Made by a program: the position numbers and the translations under genes
Notes under the pieces: model-generated
What the model was told of the DNA's origin: nothing
What the model saw: only the letters and a program-made list of their open reading frames with translations
Database searches by the model: none
Assembly: GCA_937902315.1 (NCBI GenBank)
Contig: CALGUG010000064.1
Location: 1 to 64,000, forward strand
DNA length: 64,000 bases
Origin: an uncultured Chloroflexales bacterium
GTDB taxonomy: Bacteria > Chloroflexota > Chloroflexia > Chloroflexales > Chloroflexaceae
Direction: 5' to 3'
Part shown: positions 42,731 through 51,514 of the stretch, piece after piece
Layout of the letters: each line of letters begins with the position of its first letter
Position numbering within the stretch: position 1 is the stretch's first letter

Positions 42731-44791
42731 TTAGTGGCTCGGCTTATAGGCGAATTGCTCTTCGGTCCACTCGCGGCCTTTACCTGCAATGCTGGCCTCG
42801 GCAGCGGCTACGATGTTTTCGGGGGTCAGGCCGTAGTGCTTGTAGATATCCTTGTAGGGAGCGGAAGCACCGAAGCGGTTGACACCGACCATCGCGCCCT
42901 TATCGCCAACGTAGCGCTCCCAACCAAGGGTCGCAGCAGCCTCTACGCTTACGCGCGCGGTCACAGAAGGCGGCAGCACGCTGTCGCGGTATTCGCGCGG
43001 CTGAGCCTCGAAAAGATCCCAAGATGGCATGCTCACCAAGCGGGCCTTGATGCCCTTGGCGGCCAAGAGCTTCTCGGCTTCGATGATCAGCGAAACCTCG
43101 GAACCAGTTGCGATCAAGATCACATCGGGGTTGCCACCCTCAGCGTCTTTCAAGATATAAGCACCCTTAGCCACGCCGCTGGCAGGAGCATAGCTGCTGC
43201 GGTCGATAACCGGCAGGGCCTGACGCGAGAGCGCCAAGATGGTCGGATGCTTGCGATCGCTGATGGCGATGCGCCAAGCCTCGACAGTCTCGGTGGCGTC
43301 GGCGGGGCGAATGAAGTGCGAGCTAGGAATAGCGCGCAGACCAGCGAAGTGCTCAACAGGCTGGTGGGTCGGGCCGTCTTCGCCCAAACCGATGCTATCG
43401 TGTGTGAAGACGTAGATGACCTGCAAGCTCGACAGGGCCGAGAGGCGCACAGCGTTCTTGGCGTAGTCGCTGAAGGTCAAGAAGGTGCCACCGTAAGGAA
43501 TGATGCTCGACAGGGCCAGACCGTTCATGATGGCGCTCATACCGTGTTCGCGAATACCGTAACGGATGTAGCGACCGCCGTGGTTGTCCTTCGAGATATC
43601 GTCCGAGCCCTTGGGCTTGGTATTGTTTGACGGAGTAAGGTCAGCGCTACCGCCCAGCAACTGAGGAACCGCCGAGATGAGCGCGTCGATGACCGCACCG
43701 GAAGCGGCGCGGGTTGCGATCGGCTTATCGACCGGGAAGGAAACCTTATCGAGGGCAGCCTCCCAGCCAGCGGGTAACTCGCCCTTGATGATGGCGCTCA
43801 GTTCGGCGGCTGCATCGGGGTGAGCCGCAGCGTAGGCATCGAAGAGCGACTGCCAAGCTTTTTGAGCCTCGGCACCCTTGGTGAGGGCTTGGCGATAGTT
43901 TGCCAAGACATCTTCGGGAATGTAGAAGGACGAATCGGTCGGCCAGCCCAAGTTCTCCTTCGTGCGACGAACCTCATCCTCGCCCGGAGCATCGCTATGT
44001 GCCTTCTGGGTGCCTTGGATGGAAGGCATGCCCTTGCCGATAATGGTCTTGGTGATGATGATCGAAGGCTTATCGGTGACGGCCTGTGCCGCAACGATAG
44101 CATTGGCGACAGCCTCCATATCGTGGCCGTCGATAGTCTGAACGTGCCAATGATAGGCTTCAAAGCGCTTCGGCACATCGTCGCTGTACGAGAGCGAAGT
44201 CGGGCCGTCGATGGTGATGCCGTTATCGTCGTAGAAGTAGATTAACTTGCCCAAGCCCAAGTGGCCCGCCAGCGCGGCAGCCTCGTGGCTGATACCCTCT
44301 TCGAGGTCGCCATCGGAGATGATGCCGTAGGTATAGTGGTCAACGACGTTAAAACCGGGGCGGTTGTAGCGAGCAGCAAGCCAAGCTTCTGCCAGCGCAA
44401 TGCCCACACCGTTAGCGACACCTTGGCCCAAGGGGCCGGTGGTGGTTTCGACGCCCGGGGTCACGCCTACTTCGGGGTGACCGGGGGTGATGCTTCCCCA
44501 CTGACGGAAGTTTTTCAGCTCATCGAGCGATACGGCATAGCCCGTCAGATGCAAGAGGCTATAGAGCAACATCGATCCATGACCGCCCGACAAGACAAAG
44601 CGGTCTCGGTTAAACCAATGCGGGTCGCTCGGATTATGGCGTAGAAAACGCGTCCACAGAACATACGATAGATCAGCGGTACCTAGGGGCAAACCGGGGT
44701 GACCAGAATGAGCCTTCTGGACCGCATCGACAGTTAGTACCCGAATGGTATCGGCTGATCGCTGATCAAGTTCATTAAATGCGGCAGCCAT
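42731..44791 (-). CDS. tkt: Transketolase
   Basis: Thiamine-diphosphate enzyme that transfers two-carbon units in the pentose phosphate and Calvin cycles. The 686-residue length is standard. N-terminal AHSGHPGLPLGTADLSYVLW and the cofactor-binding sequence GDLEEGISHEAAALAGHLG, then the Glu of the middle domain (HDSIGLGEDGPTHQPVEH) and the C-terminal VILIATGSEVSLIIEAEKL are all there. TTG or extended starts are not needed: ATG follows AGGAGCGAAGCATTTC. It is transcribed alone on the minus strand. The hexose phosphate end of central metabolism is not otherwise visible in the window. Confidence 0.97.
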   Translation of the reverse strand: MAAAFNELDQRSADTIRVLTVDAVQKAHSGHPGLPLGTADLSYVLWTRFLRHNPSDPHWFNRDRFVLSGGHGSMLLYSLLHLTGYAVSLDELKNFRQWGSITPGHPEVGVTPGVETTTGPLGQGVANGVGIALAEAWLAARYNRPGFNVVDHYTYGIISDGDLEEGISHEAAALAGHLGLGKLIYFYDDNGITIDGPTSLSYSDDVPKRFEAYHWHVQTIDGHDMEAVANAIVAAQAVTDKPSIIITKTIIGKGMPSIQGTQKAHSDAPGEDEVRRTKENLGWPTDSSFYIPEDVLANYRQALTKGAEAQKAWQSLFDAYAAAHPDAAAELSAIIKGELPAGWEAALDKVSFPVDKPIATRAASGAVIDALISAVPQLLGGSADLTPSNNTKPKGSDDISKDNHGGRYIRYGIREHGMSAIMNGLALSSIIPYGGTFLTFSDYAKNAVRLSALSSLQVIYVFTHDSIGLGEDGPTHQPVEHFAGLRAIPSSHFIRPADATETVEAWRIAISDRKHPTILALSRQALPVIDRSSYAPASGVAKGAYILKDAEGGNPDVILIATGSEVSLIIEAEKLLAAKGIKARLVSMPSWDLFEAQPREYRDSVLPPSVTARVSVEAAATLGWERYVGDKGAMVGVNRFGASAPYKDIYKHYGLTPENIVAAAEASIAGKGREWTEEQFAYKPSH

Positions 44792-44989
44792 GAAATGCTT
44801 CGCTCCTTCATCTTGATATCAACTCTCCTAGAAGAATAATACCACACTTGCTTTCGGTTGCTTGCACTAGGAATGAGCATATGCCTCTATAAAGCCCAAA
44901 AAACATTCCTAAGATTCGCACTCAGTTAAGACAACAAACGGGATTGCGTTGATCTACAGCGGCCTCATAGAAGAGTAAAAGAGCTGTAG

Positions 44990-45140
44990 TCGAGTAGGCA
45001 TATCGGGGTGGGCGCTCTGTTGCGGGCCGCTGAAGCGATAGAGCCGTCTGTTGAGGGCGGGATGTTGGTAGCCGTAGGCGGACGCGCTGAGGACCGCATG
45101 GAAGCTAAGGAACTCGCCGCCTGATGGTTTGGGAGTTAAC
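44990..45140 (-). repeat. Intergenic repeat copy R8
   Basis: Single core at 45069-45085 (minus) with GGCGGGATGTTGG before and GCGCTGAGGACCGCATGGAAGC after. It is closest to the right half of R5. It sits between tkt and the STAS gene in tandem minus-strand context. The rest of 44792-45284 is AT-rich with no gene. Confidence 0.8.
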
Positions 45141-45186
45141 AAGAGGGTATGAGCGATGAGACGGAAGAGCTGGTTAATAAGAGGAA

Positions 45187-45218
45187 CGGTGTGTAATCGC
45201 GGCTTCCATTACACACCG
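45187..45218 (-). terminator. Hairpin after the STAS-domain gene
   Basis: CGGTGTGTAAT (45187-45197) pairs with ATTACACACCG (45208-45218), 11 bp perfect, about 65 bp after the stop codon at 45285. U-tract weak. Confidence 0.5.
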
Positions 45219-45284
45219 CTACAACTTGTAAGAGTACGAGCGGGATCGCCGCTGCTTAGGCCGAACGAACTCTCGATATGAGCG

Positions 45285-46358
45285 CTAGGAGATCTGCTTG
45301 AGAGCGATAGCGATACCAGCCTGTAAGGTCGAGCAGGTCACTACTCCCGTCATATCGACCCCTAAACTGACGATGATCTGCGCCACTTCGGGACGAATGC
45401 CGGTGATGATCATGGTAGTGCCGAGCAAACGGACGGCGCGGGCACAGCGCAGTATGGCATTGGCAAAGCCGGTATCGACCACAGGCAGGCCCGTGATATC
45501 GAGAATAGCGAAGCGGGCGTGGTGTTCAGAGACACCTTTCAGCAGGGCCTCGGTCACGTGATGGGCACGACGGCTATCCATCTGGCCGATCAGCGGGATA
45601 AGCACCACGTGGTCGTGAATGGGCAGAATCGGCGTCGATAGCTCGGCGATCAGAGTCTCTTGAGCGCGTAAGATCTCTTCTTGAAGATGAGTACGGGCCT
45701 CTTGAATGGCTTGGATCTCGCGGGTGCGAAGATCAACTTCTTCTTCAAGAGCGCGGCGGGCCTTTTCGGCCTGTTCATCACGCAGGCGCTTGAGTTCGTC
45801 GCTTAGATTGAGAGACGATGGGTAGATGTTAAAACGAACGCTAGGTGTAGCGCTCTCGAGGTCGACCAACTCGTCGGCCCAGCAACTTGTGCCGAAGGCC
45901 TGCGAGAAGATGCCAATTATTTTGCCAAATAAAAAAGGGCAACCCCAATGCTGCTCTTTGTTCTGCACCATTTGGAGTTCCCAGGCGTTGCTGACCAGCA
46001 CCGTGGCTTTTTTCGCCTCTTGATCGTATTCGAGCAGTTCGAAATGCCCCCAGCCCGCCGTCGATACAGCTCGGCCCCAAGCCAAAAAGCCTTCTGAGAA
46101 GCTGTCGGCCAGGGTGGTGACCATCACGTGATAATCTTGGTCGGTGCCGATGCTCGAACTCGAAGCGATCAGCAAGCGAAAGAGCGGATAACCTAGCTCT
46201 TGCGCTAAAGGTGCGAGCAAATGATAAATCGATGGATCAAGCCAAAAAAGGGCGCTTGGTAAGCCAAAAAAGCTGAGCTTACCTTGATCTAGCTCCCAAT
46301 TAAAAGTGGCGCGATTCAACTCGATCGAATAGGTAGTGGGATCTTGTGTGACCGCCAT
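45285..46358 (-). CDS. V4R-like and STAS domain regulatory protein
   Basis: A 357-residue protein. Residues about 1-185 form an N-terminal sensor with the end of a V4R-like domain (WGCPFLFGKIIGIFSQAFG, then a later CWADELVDLESATPSVRFNIY). A coiled coil of about 40 residues (KRLRDEQAEKARRALEEEVDLRTREIQ) is the linker, and a C-terminal STAS domain follows (ILPIHDHVVLIPLIGQMDSR and FAILDITGLPVVDTGFANAI), the RsbR/stressosome pattern in which Thr or Ser beside the loop is phosphorylated; here DTGFANAIL provides Thr. The partner kinase and PP2C genes are absent from the window. Likely a stressosome-type signalling protein with a small-molecule sensor. Confidence 0.82.
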   Translation of the reverse strand: MAVTQDPTTYSIELNRATFNWELDQGKLSFFGLPSALFWLDPSIYHLLAPLAQELGYPLFRLLIASSSSIGTDQDYHVMVTTLADSFSEGFLAWGRAVSTAGWGHFELLEYDQEAKKATVLVSNAWELQMVQNKEQHWGCPFLFGKIIGIFSQAFGTSCWADELVDLESATPSVRFNIYPSSLNLSDELKRLRDEQAEKARRALEEEVDLRTREIQAIQEARTHLQEEILRAQETLIAELSTPILPIHDHVVLIPLIGQMDSRRAHHVTEALLKGVSEHHARFAILDITGLPVVDTGFANAILRCARAVRLLGTTMIITGIRPEVAQIIVSLGVDMTGVVTCSTLQAGIAIALKQIS

Positions 46359-46625
46359 TGGTATATTCCTTAACGATGTATAAAAAGTACTATCAAGTAG
46401 TTAAAACGAGGTAATAAGGCCCTTTCGCATCATAACATAAGCTCGCTGCGCTTCCTCTTAGGAGATTTATCCTAATTTCTGAACGTTTCTTAACCTGTAT
46501 GATACATACATTGCACTAAACGAAGCAACATTCTCAAGCTTGCTAAAGCGCTATTTAGTCTGAGCTGGTTGTCTTATCAAAACATCGATGTATACGAAGA
46601 AGCTTGCATCGCTTCGTTTGTATTG

Positions 46626-47696
46626 TTACTCGATGACATAAATCGGATTGGTATAGAACCAAGGGCGACCGCCACGATAGCCTTCTAGACGGTAAATACC
46701 GGGCTGATTGATGCTGTGGCGCAAACTGCGGATGCCGCTCGTTACAACCCGGCCGTTGTGAATGAGGCGTAGATAGGCATCGGCTTTGGCATCAGCGCTG
46801 ATCAACAAAGGACTACCTGCGAGCTGAACAGTGTCGCCAGCGATCCAGGTATCATCGGAGCGTTCGTTGAGGCGACTGGCATTGAACGACAGGGCGGGTA
46901 CCTCGCCATCGAGCCGATTGACAAAATAGGAGCGACCTGCCGTCAAGGCTGCATAAACCTGATTGATGGCGGTTTCGGCATCGCGCGACAGAGGCTGATC
47001 GAGCAGCAGGTAGTTGGTGATGGTACGGAAAGAGTAGGGGTAGGAGAAGACTTCCAGATGGCCCCCGGGCACGCGCTGACGGATGGCGTGAGCGTCGACA
47101 CCGCCGACTCCAAAAGTGCGCTTGCCAGCCATGTTCAACTCGTCCCACCACTTCAGAGTCTTGGGGGTTGGGCCCGTCATTGCGATACGCGGGAAGAGGT
47201 AGTGCAATAGGGCTTTGGGTTTCGAATAGTGCTCGCCCCAATCGCTCAACTGATTCCAAAGCTCGATACCGATCACGCGGCCTTCGCGCTGGCGAGGCCC
47301 ATCGACGGACCAGTCGTCCCAGCGATAGATGTCTTTAACCGCATTGGCGACTCGTTCATCGGGATGAGCGATGATTCCAAAGCCGCCCCGGGCATAGACC
47401 TCATCGACGAAGTCTTGGGGCGCAAGCGTATTGCTTATAACTTGATCAACATTTAGGGCCAGAAAGTGGTTACGATCGGGCGTGATTTCGTGGCCCACAA
47501 TCACCAGCAGGTTGTCGTGCCACCCTTGATAGGGCAGACCTGCCAGCGTATCGTGATCGGTTAAAATAATCCATTCTAGCCCAGCACCCTGAGCAGCGCG
47601 AATGATAGCTTCGACCGATCCGCTCCCATCGGAATAGGTGGAGTGGATGTGCAACGCGCCCGCTGAGTAGTGGATATTCGCCTTTGGGGTTTGCAT
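46626..47696 (-). CDS. PHP-domain metal-dependent phosphoesterase
   Basis: A 356-residue hydrolase of the PHP superfamily. Metal-binding motifs are in place: LHIHSTYSDGSGSVEAIIR (about 17-35), WIILTDHDTLAG, the Glu of IVGHEITPD, IAHPDE (about 113), and GVGGVDAHAIR (about 212-222). A C-terminal beta-rich part (NRLDGEVPALSFNASR onward) is an added domain. The PHP family hydrolyses phosphoesters including nucleotide, histidinol and oligonucleotide substrates; specificity here is unknown. Monocistronic, divergent from dcd. Confidence 0.85.
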   Translation of the reverse strand: MQTPKANIHYSAGALHIHSTYSDGSGSVEAIIRAAQGAGLEWIILTDHDTLAGLPYQGWHDNLLVIVGHEITPDRNHFLALNVDQVISNTLAPQDFVDEVYARGGFGIIAHPDERVANAVKDIYRWDDWSVDGPRQREGRVIGIELWNQLSDWGEHYSKPKALLHYLFPRIAMTGPTPKTLKWWDELNMAGKRTFGVGGVDAHAIRQRVPGGHLEVFSYPYSFRTITNYLLLDQPLSRDAETAINQVYAALTAGRSYFVNRLDGEVPALSFNASRLNERSDDTWIAGDTVQLAGSPLLISADAKADAYLRLIHNGRVVTSGIRSLRHSINQPGIYRLEGYRGGRPWFYTNPIYVIE

Positions 47697-47827
47697 GCTA
47701 GCCTCTTAAGATTGCAAGGTGTTTAGGTTTTCTGTTCTTTGCCAGATACAGTTTACCATTGTTCGCTTGCACAAAGGGGCTGTTCAAGATTTGTACACAT
47801 CGCATAGTGAGTTAGGCCATCTTCCTG

Positions 47828-47856
47828 TTCGAGTAAGAGGTAGGGCATGGTATGAT
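47828..47856 (+). promoter_or_regulatory. Probable dcd operon promoter
   Basis: TATGAT (47851-47856) with TGG before it (extended -10) and a -35 TTCGAG (47828-47833) at 17 bp. It lies about 75 nt before the dcd start. Confidence 0.5.
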
Positions 47857-47931
47857 GGCGCGGTTTAATTCTGTACCTAATTCACTAGCAGTCACAGGCC
47901 TAGTTGCCGTGATCTATGTTTAAGGTGGCAC

Positions 47932-48507
47932 ATGATTCTTTCGGATCGCGATATTAAAAAGGCGATTGAGGCGGGCAAAATCGTAATCAAACCTGAAGTC
48001 GACTTTTCGACTCAGCTGGGATCGTGCTCAATCGACTTCCGACTCGGCAATACCTTCCGCGTTTTCGACTACAGCGTTCACCCATACATCGACCTCAAGT
48101 CTGACCGACCGACTTCGGAATATATGCGAGAAGTTGTGCTGGAAGATGGACAACCTTTCATTATGCAGCCGCGCGGCTTTGTGCTGGCTTCGACGATCGA
48201 ATGGGTCGAACTAGCAGACGATATCGCGGGGCGCTTGGAAGGGCGCAGCAGTCTGGCGCGTCTGGGCATTATTGTGCATAGCACAGCCGGTTTATTCGAT
48301 CCGGGTTGGGCTGGCAACATTGTGGTAGAGCTGGGCAATTTAGGTGTCATGCCAGTAGCTCTGTACCCCGGTATGAGAATTTGTACTCTGACATTCGAGC
48401 AACTCAGTAGTCCAGTCGAGGTTCCCTATCGCAAGAAGCCGGGCAATAAATACAGCGGTCAGAGCGGCCCGATCGCCAGCAGAATCTCGCACGACGACGA
48501 TTTATAG
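47932..48507 (+). CDS. dcd: dCTP deaminase
   Basis: Deaminates dCTP to dUTP (or to dUMP in bifunctional forms), feeding dTMP synthesis. The 191-residue protein has the trimer-type fold signatures: MILSDRDIKKAIEAG, LGSCSIDFRLGNTFRVF, the GRSSLARLGIIVHSTAG active-site segment (about 103-119), and DPGWAGNIVVELGNLG with the catalytic Glu. The C-terminal KYSGQSGP closes the active site. The start follows TTTAAGGTGGCAC; the gene leads a unit with the MazG-like and ThyX-like genes (10 bp and 4-bp overlap), all in deoxynucleotide metabolism. Distinction of Dcd from bifunctional Dcd-Dut is not made here. Confidence 0.95.
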   Translation: MILSDRDIKKAIEAGKIVIKPEVDFSTQLGSCSIDFRLGNTFRVFDYSVHPYIDLKSDRPTSEYMREVVLEDGQPFIMQPRGFVLASTIEWVELADDIAGRLEGRSSLARLGIIVHSTAGLFDPGWAGNIVVELGNLGVMPVALYPGMRICTLTFEQLSSPVEVPYRKKPGNKYSGQSGPIASRISHDDDL

Positions 48508-48517
48508 GAGCGTCTCG

Positions 48518-48856
48518 ATGGAAGCAAATACCTATCAGGAATTGGCGATGCGCACAGCCAATTCGAATCCGCTAGCCAGCACAGCAGAAAACCGCTTGAT
48601 CAATGCGGCGCTCGGCTTGTGTGGCGAAGCGGGTGAGATCGCAGATAGCATCAAGAAATTTCAATTTCACGGTCACGATCTCGATCGCGACGAACTAGTG
48701 AAAGAGCTAGGCGATATTTTGTGGTATGTTGCGCTGGCGGCCACAGCACTCGATGTGCCGCTCGATGAGGTTATGCAGCGTAATATCGATAAACTACGTC
48801 GTCGCTATCCCGAAGGTTTTAGCGTCGAAGCGAGCAGAAATAGGAGTGAAGCGTGA
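48518..48856 (+). CDS. MazG-like nucleotide pyrophosphohydrolase
   Basis: A 112-residue all-helical NTP-PPase of the MazG-like type. The metal motif appears as CGEAGEIADSIKK (E-x-x-E) and ELVKELGDILWYVALAA (E-x-x-D), followed by LDEVMQRNIDKLRRRYPEGF. Proteins like this hydrolyse noncanonical (d)NTPs to (d)NMPs. It is 10 bp after dcd with GGAGCGTCTCG before ATG, and its TGA stop overlaps the GTG start of the next gene, so translation is coupled. A housecleaning or dUTP/dCTP-handling role beside dcd is likely but inferred. Confidence 0.88.
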   Translation: MEANTYQELAMRTANSNPLASTAENRLINAALGLCGEAGEIADSIKKFQFHGHDLDRDELVKELGDILWYVALAATALDVPLDEVMQRNIDKLRRRYPEGFSVEASRNRSEA

Positions 48857-49503
48857 GCGGCTTAACAATTGTCGACTATGTAACACCTTCCCCCGCCCAG
48901 TGGGACATGGTGATCCGTGGCATGCGCAACAGCTGGGAGAGCTGGAGCAAGGGCGACAGCAGCCTTGTCGATGGCGAATTTGACTTCGGCAGCGCCGACC
49001 GCGAACTTGCGCTCCGCTTAGCGAAGCTGGGGGCAGACCATGGTAAATATTTGCGTCAATTGCCGGTCATTGTCGAGATCAAGGCACCCGGCTACTGGTG
49101 GCGCGAGTTCGACACCTACCGCGTCGGAGTAGAAGCCTCGGATATCACCCAAAACAGCACCTCGATGATGCACATGCTTGGCCGTGATCCGGTCGACGCG
49201 TCGATGTTCTACTTCGAAGATCCCGAGAGCGAGGCTGCCAAAGCCGTGATCGCTGGCGTACAAGCCGCGCGCGAGGCTTGGATCGAAGCTGGCAAACGCA
49301 AGGGGCCAGAGGCCAAAGCGTGGCGTATCCTTCAGCAGACAGTGCCCTACGCCTGGCTCTATCTGCGAACAGTTTCGTTCAACTACCAAGTGCTGCGTTC
49401 GATCTACCATTCGCGCAAGAACCACCGCCTAGCCGAATGGCGCACCTTCTGCGACTGGATCAGCAGCCTCCCACATGCGGAACTGCTCATCAGCGACAAC
49501 TAA
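48853..49503 (+). CDS. ThyX-like (flavin thymidylate synthase superfamily) protein lacking the canonical motif
   Basis: A 216-residue protein. The GTG start overlaps the preceding stop as GTGA. Features: DRELALRLAKLGADHGKYLR, then PGYWWREFDTYRVGVEASDI and a STSMMH turn, and near the end NYQVLRSIYHSRKNHRLAEW with FCDWISSLPHAELL. The layout (central W-R-E-F motif and C-terminal N-x-L...R...EW) is that of ThyX-like proteins known from phages and prophages. The canonical RHRxxSxNExSxR flavin motif is not visible, so dTMP synthase activity is uncertain. The link with dcd and MazG-like supports a role in dTTP metabolism. Confidence 0.65.
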   Translation: MSGLTIVDYVTPSPAQWDMVIRGMRNSWESWSKGDSSLVDGEFDFGSADRELALRLAKLGADHGKYLRQLPVIVEIKAPGYWWREFDTYRVGVEASDITQNSTSMMHMLGRDPVDASMFYFEDPESEAAKAVIAGVQAAREAWIEAGKRKGPEAKAWRILQQTVPYAWLYLRTVSFNYQVLRSIYHSRKNHRLAEWRTFCDWISSLPHAELLISDN

Positions 49504-49677
49504 TACGAAATCCACTTGCAACGTTGTATATTGGGGCGGTCTTTCGGCACACAGCTACCACACCCTGCTTACGGGCGAGCTGTTGGTAGCCGAAGGCGGA
49601 CGCGCTAGCAAGCCTCTTTGGGGAAGAGAGCTCGCCGCCAGCGTGCTGAAGTGATCAAACGGATTTGATATAAGAGC
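49502..49677 (-). repeat. Intergenic repeat copy R9, minimal 176-bp form
   Basis: The smallest copy with a core: variant core TAGCCGAAGGCGGACGC at 49587-49603 (minus). The ends are clear: left TAATACGAAATCCACTTG and right CAAACGGATTTGATATAAG, which form an imperfect terminal inverted repeat (AAATCC/GGATTT). It contains TCTTTCGGCACACAGCTACC. It starts inside or immediately at the ThyX-like stop and lies upstream of the operon terminator, so it is in the transcribed 3' region. Confidence 0.87.
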
Positions 49678-49693
49678 TTAGTCAAGCGCTTAC

Positions 49694-49728
49694 GGCCTTT
49701 CACAACGATGTGAGAGGCCTGTTTTTTT
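49694..49728 (+). terminator. Terminator of the dcd operon
   Basis: GGCCTTTCACA (49694-49704) pairs with TGTGAGAGGCC (49709-49719) over 11 bp with one mismatch, followed by TGTTTTTTT. It lies 190 bp after the ThyX-like stop, beyond repeat R9. Confidence 0.8.
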
Positions 49729-50187
49729 GCGCCGCAAAGCCCAATACGATCAAGCTCAGCCGCGCAAGCGTGATACAATAGAAACGTATGCAGCAATCCA
49801 CAGCCGTCTCTCTACTCTTCCACTTCAACTGCATACAGCTTGTTTGTCTATCCCTGTTTCTAAGGCTACACAAAGGAGTGAAGGCCGCATCCACTAAAAG
49901 ATTCTCGTTTCCAAACGCACCAATGCGTCTATCCAAGCTCAGCAACAGCGTTTCATACTCTGCCGCTTTATAGCCCAGCACAGCAACACAGCGCGGCAAG
50001 GCCCATGCCAAGTCAGCTACAGCGTGCAGAAGCAGGCCGCCTCGCTTAGCATCGAAACTGTGGTGAAGCGCAGCTGCTTTTCAACACATCGAGCAGATCG
50101 TGTAGCACACGCATCAGCTATTGAAGCGCTGTTTTGGTTCTATTTCCGATCTCAAAGCACAATATCTGTTTCAAAAAGGAGAACTCT
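49729..50187. other. Long leader region of ilvA
   Basis: 460 bp with a possible promoter -10 (TGATACAAT near 49780). No T-box sequence (no GGTGGNACC antiterminator box) and no branched-chain-rich leader peptide is visible. A 61-codon frame from 49788 is unconvincing. I see only the ribosome binding site AAAAAGGAGAACTCT immediately before ilvA. Confidence 0.4.
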
Positions 50188-51426
50188 GTGAACCAAACCG
50201 TCACGCTCGCAGATATTCAAGCTGCCCGAAGCCGTTTAGCCGATATCATCGTGCAAACGCCGCTCTTGCCTGCCGAGCGCATCTCCGAAGATCTGGGCGC
50301 TCAGATCTTTTTCAAGGCCGAAAACACCCAACGGAGCGGTTCGTTCAAAGTGCGCGGCGCCTACAATATGATCAGTTGCTTGTCGGAAGAGGAGTTGAAG
50401 CGCGGTGTGATCGCCCACTCGGCGGGCAACCACGCCCAAGGAGTCGCTTTGGCCGCCAAGCTGTTGGGCGCCCAAGCCACGATCGTGATGCCCGAACAGG
50501 CGCCATTGACCAAAGTTGTAGCGACGCGCAGAATGGGCGCTGAGGTGGTGCTGCACGGTGCGAGCTTCGACGATGCAGGCGTGCGGGCGCGTCAGATCCA
50601 AGCCGAGCGCAACCTGACCTATGTTCACGCCTTCGATCACCCGCTGGTGGTGGCGGGCCAAGGCACGATCGGGCTTGAGATCGCCGAAGCGCTGCCGAAT
50701 ATCGATGTCATGGTGGTGCCGATCGGCGGCGGCGGTCTGATCAGCGGGATCGCGATCGCGCTCAAAACGCTCTGCCCCAAGGTACGGGTCGTGGGTGTGC
50801 AAGCGGCGGGCTGTGCGCCAGTGATCGAGTCTTTGACACTTGGCAGCCCGATCGCATTCGCGAGCGCGCGAACCATCGCCGATGGCATCGCGGTCAAGCG
50901 TCCGGGCGATCTGACCCTCGGCTTTATCAAGCAGTATGTCGATGAGGTTGTAACCGTTACCGACGACGAGATTGTACGTGCGATAGCTTATCTGGCCCAA
51001 CATGCCCGACTGGTAGTTGAGGGCGCGGGCGCGGCGGGTGTAGCCGCTCTGCTGGCGGGCAAAGTGAACTTCAAGCCAAATCAAGTGGTAAGCACGGTGC
51101 TCTGTGGCGGCAATATCGACGACAACCTGCTGAGCCGCGTGATCGAGCAGGCCATGGTGCGCCAAGGACGCCACATTCTGCTGCGCACCCTGATCGGTGA
51201 CCGCCCGGGCAATCTGGCCCCGCTGATGAACAAGGTGGCCGAAACGGGCGCCAATGTGATCGATATCTTCCATCGCCGCGCCACCTGGCTGGTGCCGATC
51301 GACCGCGTAGGCGTCGAGATGGTCTTAGAGGTGCGCGACGAGCAGCATGGTCTCGAAGTGATCGCGCATCTGCGAGCGGCGGGCTATCCCGTCGAGCGCG
51401 AAGGCCAAGGCGTCTGGCCGGAATAA
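50188..51426 (+). CDS. ilvA: Threonine dehydratase (short, ACT-containing)
   Basis: PLP enzyme that converts threonine to 2-oxobutanoate, the first step of isoleucine synthesis. The start is GTG at 50188 after AAGGAGAACTCT; residues upstream of it are not family-like. PLP lysine is in TQRSGSFKVRGAYN (K54), the phosphate loop is VPIGGGGLISGIAIALK (about 178-194), and a single C-terminal ACT domain appears in HILLRTLIGDRPGNLAPLMN to the end. At 412 residues it is the short type (403-420), which may be valine/isoleucine insensitive or catabolic; the ACT domain and context do not settle this. Confidence 0.93.
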   Translation: MNQTVTLADIQAARSRLADIIVQTPLLPAERISEDLGAQIFFKAENTQRSGSFKVRGAYNMISCLSEEELKRGVIAHSAGNHAQGVALAAKLLGAQATIVMPEQAPLTKVVATRRMGAEVVLHGASFDDAGVRARQIQAERNLTYVHAFDHPLVVAGQGTIGLEIAEALPNIDVMVVPIGGGGLISGIAIALKTLCPKVRVVGVQAAGCAPVIESLTLGSPIAFASARTIADGIAVKRPGDLTLGFIKQYVDEVVTVTDDEIVRAIAYLAQHARLVVEGAGAAGVAALLAGKVNFKPNQVVSTVLCGGNIDDNLLSRVIEQAMVRQGRHILLRTLIGDRPGNLAPLMNKVAETGANVIDIFHRRATWLVPIDRVGVEMVLEVRDEQHGLEVIAHLRAAGYPVEREGQGVWPE

Positions 51427-51447
51427 GCCGCATCTGTCACACATAAA

Positions 51448-51493
51448 GGGCGCTCTATCGCATCTGTTTCTGTGCGATAAAGCGCCCGCTTTT
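51448..51493 (+). terminator. ilvA terminator
   Basis: GGGCGCTCTATCGCA (51448-51462) with TGCGATAAAGCGCCC (51473-51487), 15 bp with one mismatch, followed by GCTTTT. It begins 22 bp after the ilvA stop. Confidence 0.75.
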
Positions 51494-51514
51494 GAAGCGC
51501 TGTCGAGCTAATCT

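Noticed and set aside
49729..50187. T-box riboswitch or leader-peptide attenuator before ilvA
   Set aside because: No GGTGGNACC-type sequence and no terminator near ilvA; the 61-codon frame has no branched-chain-rich run.
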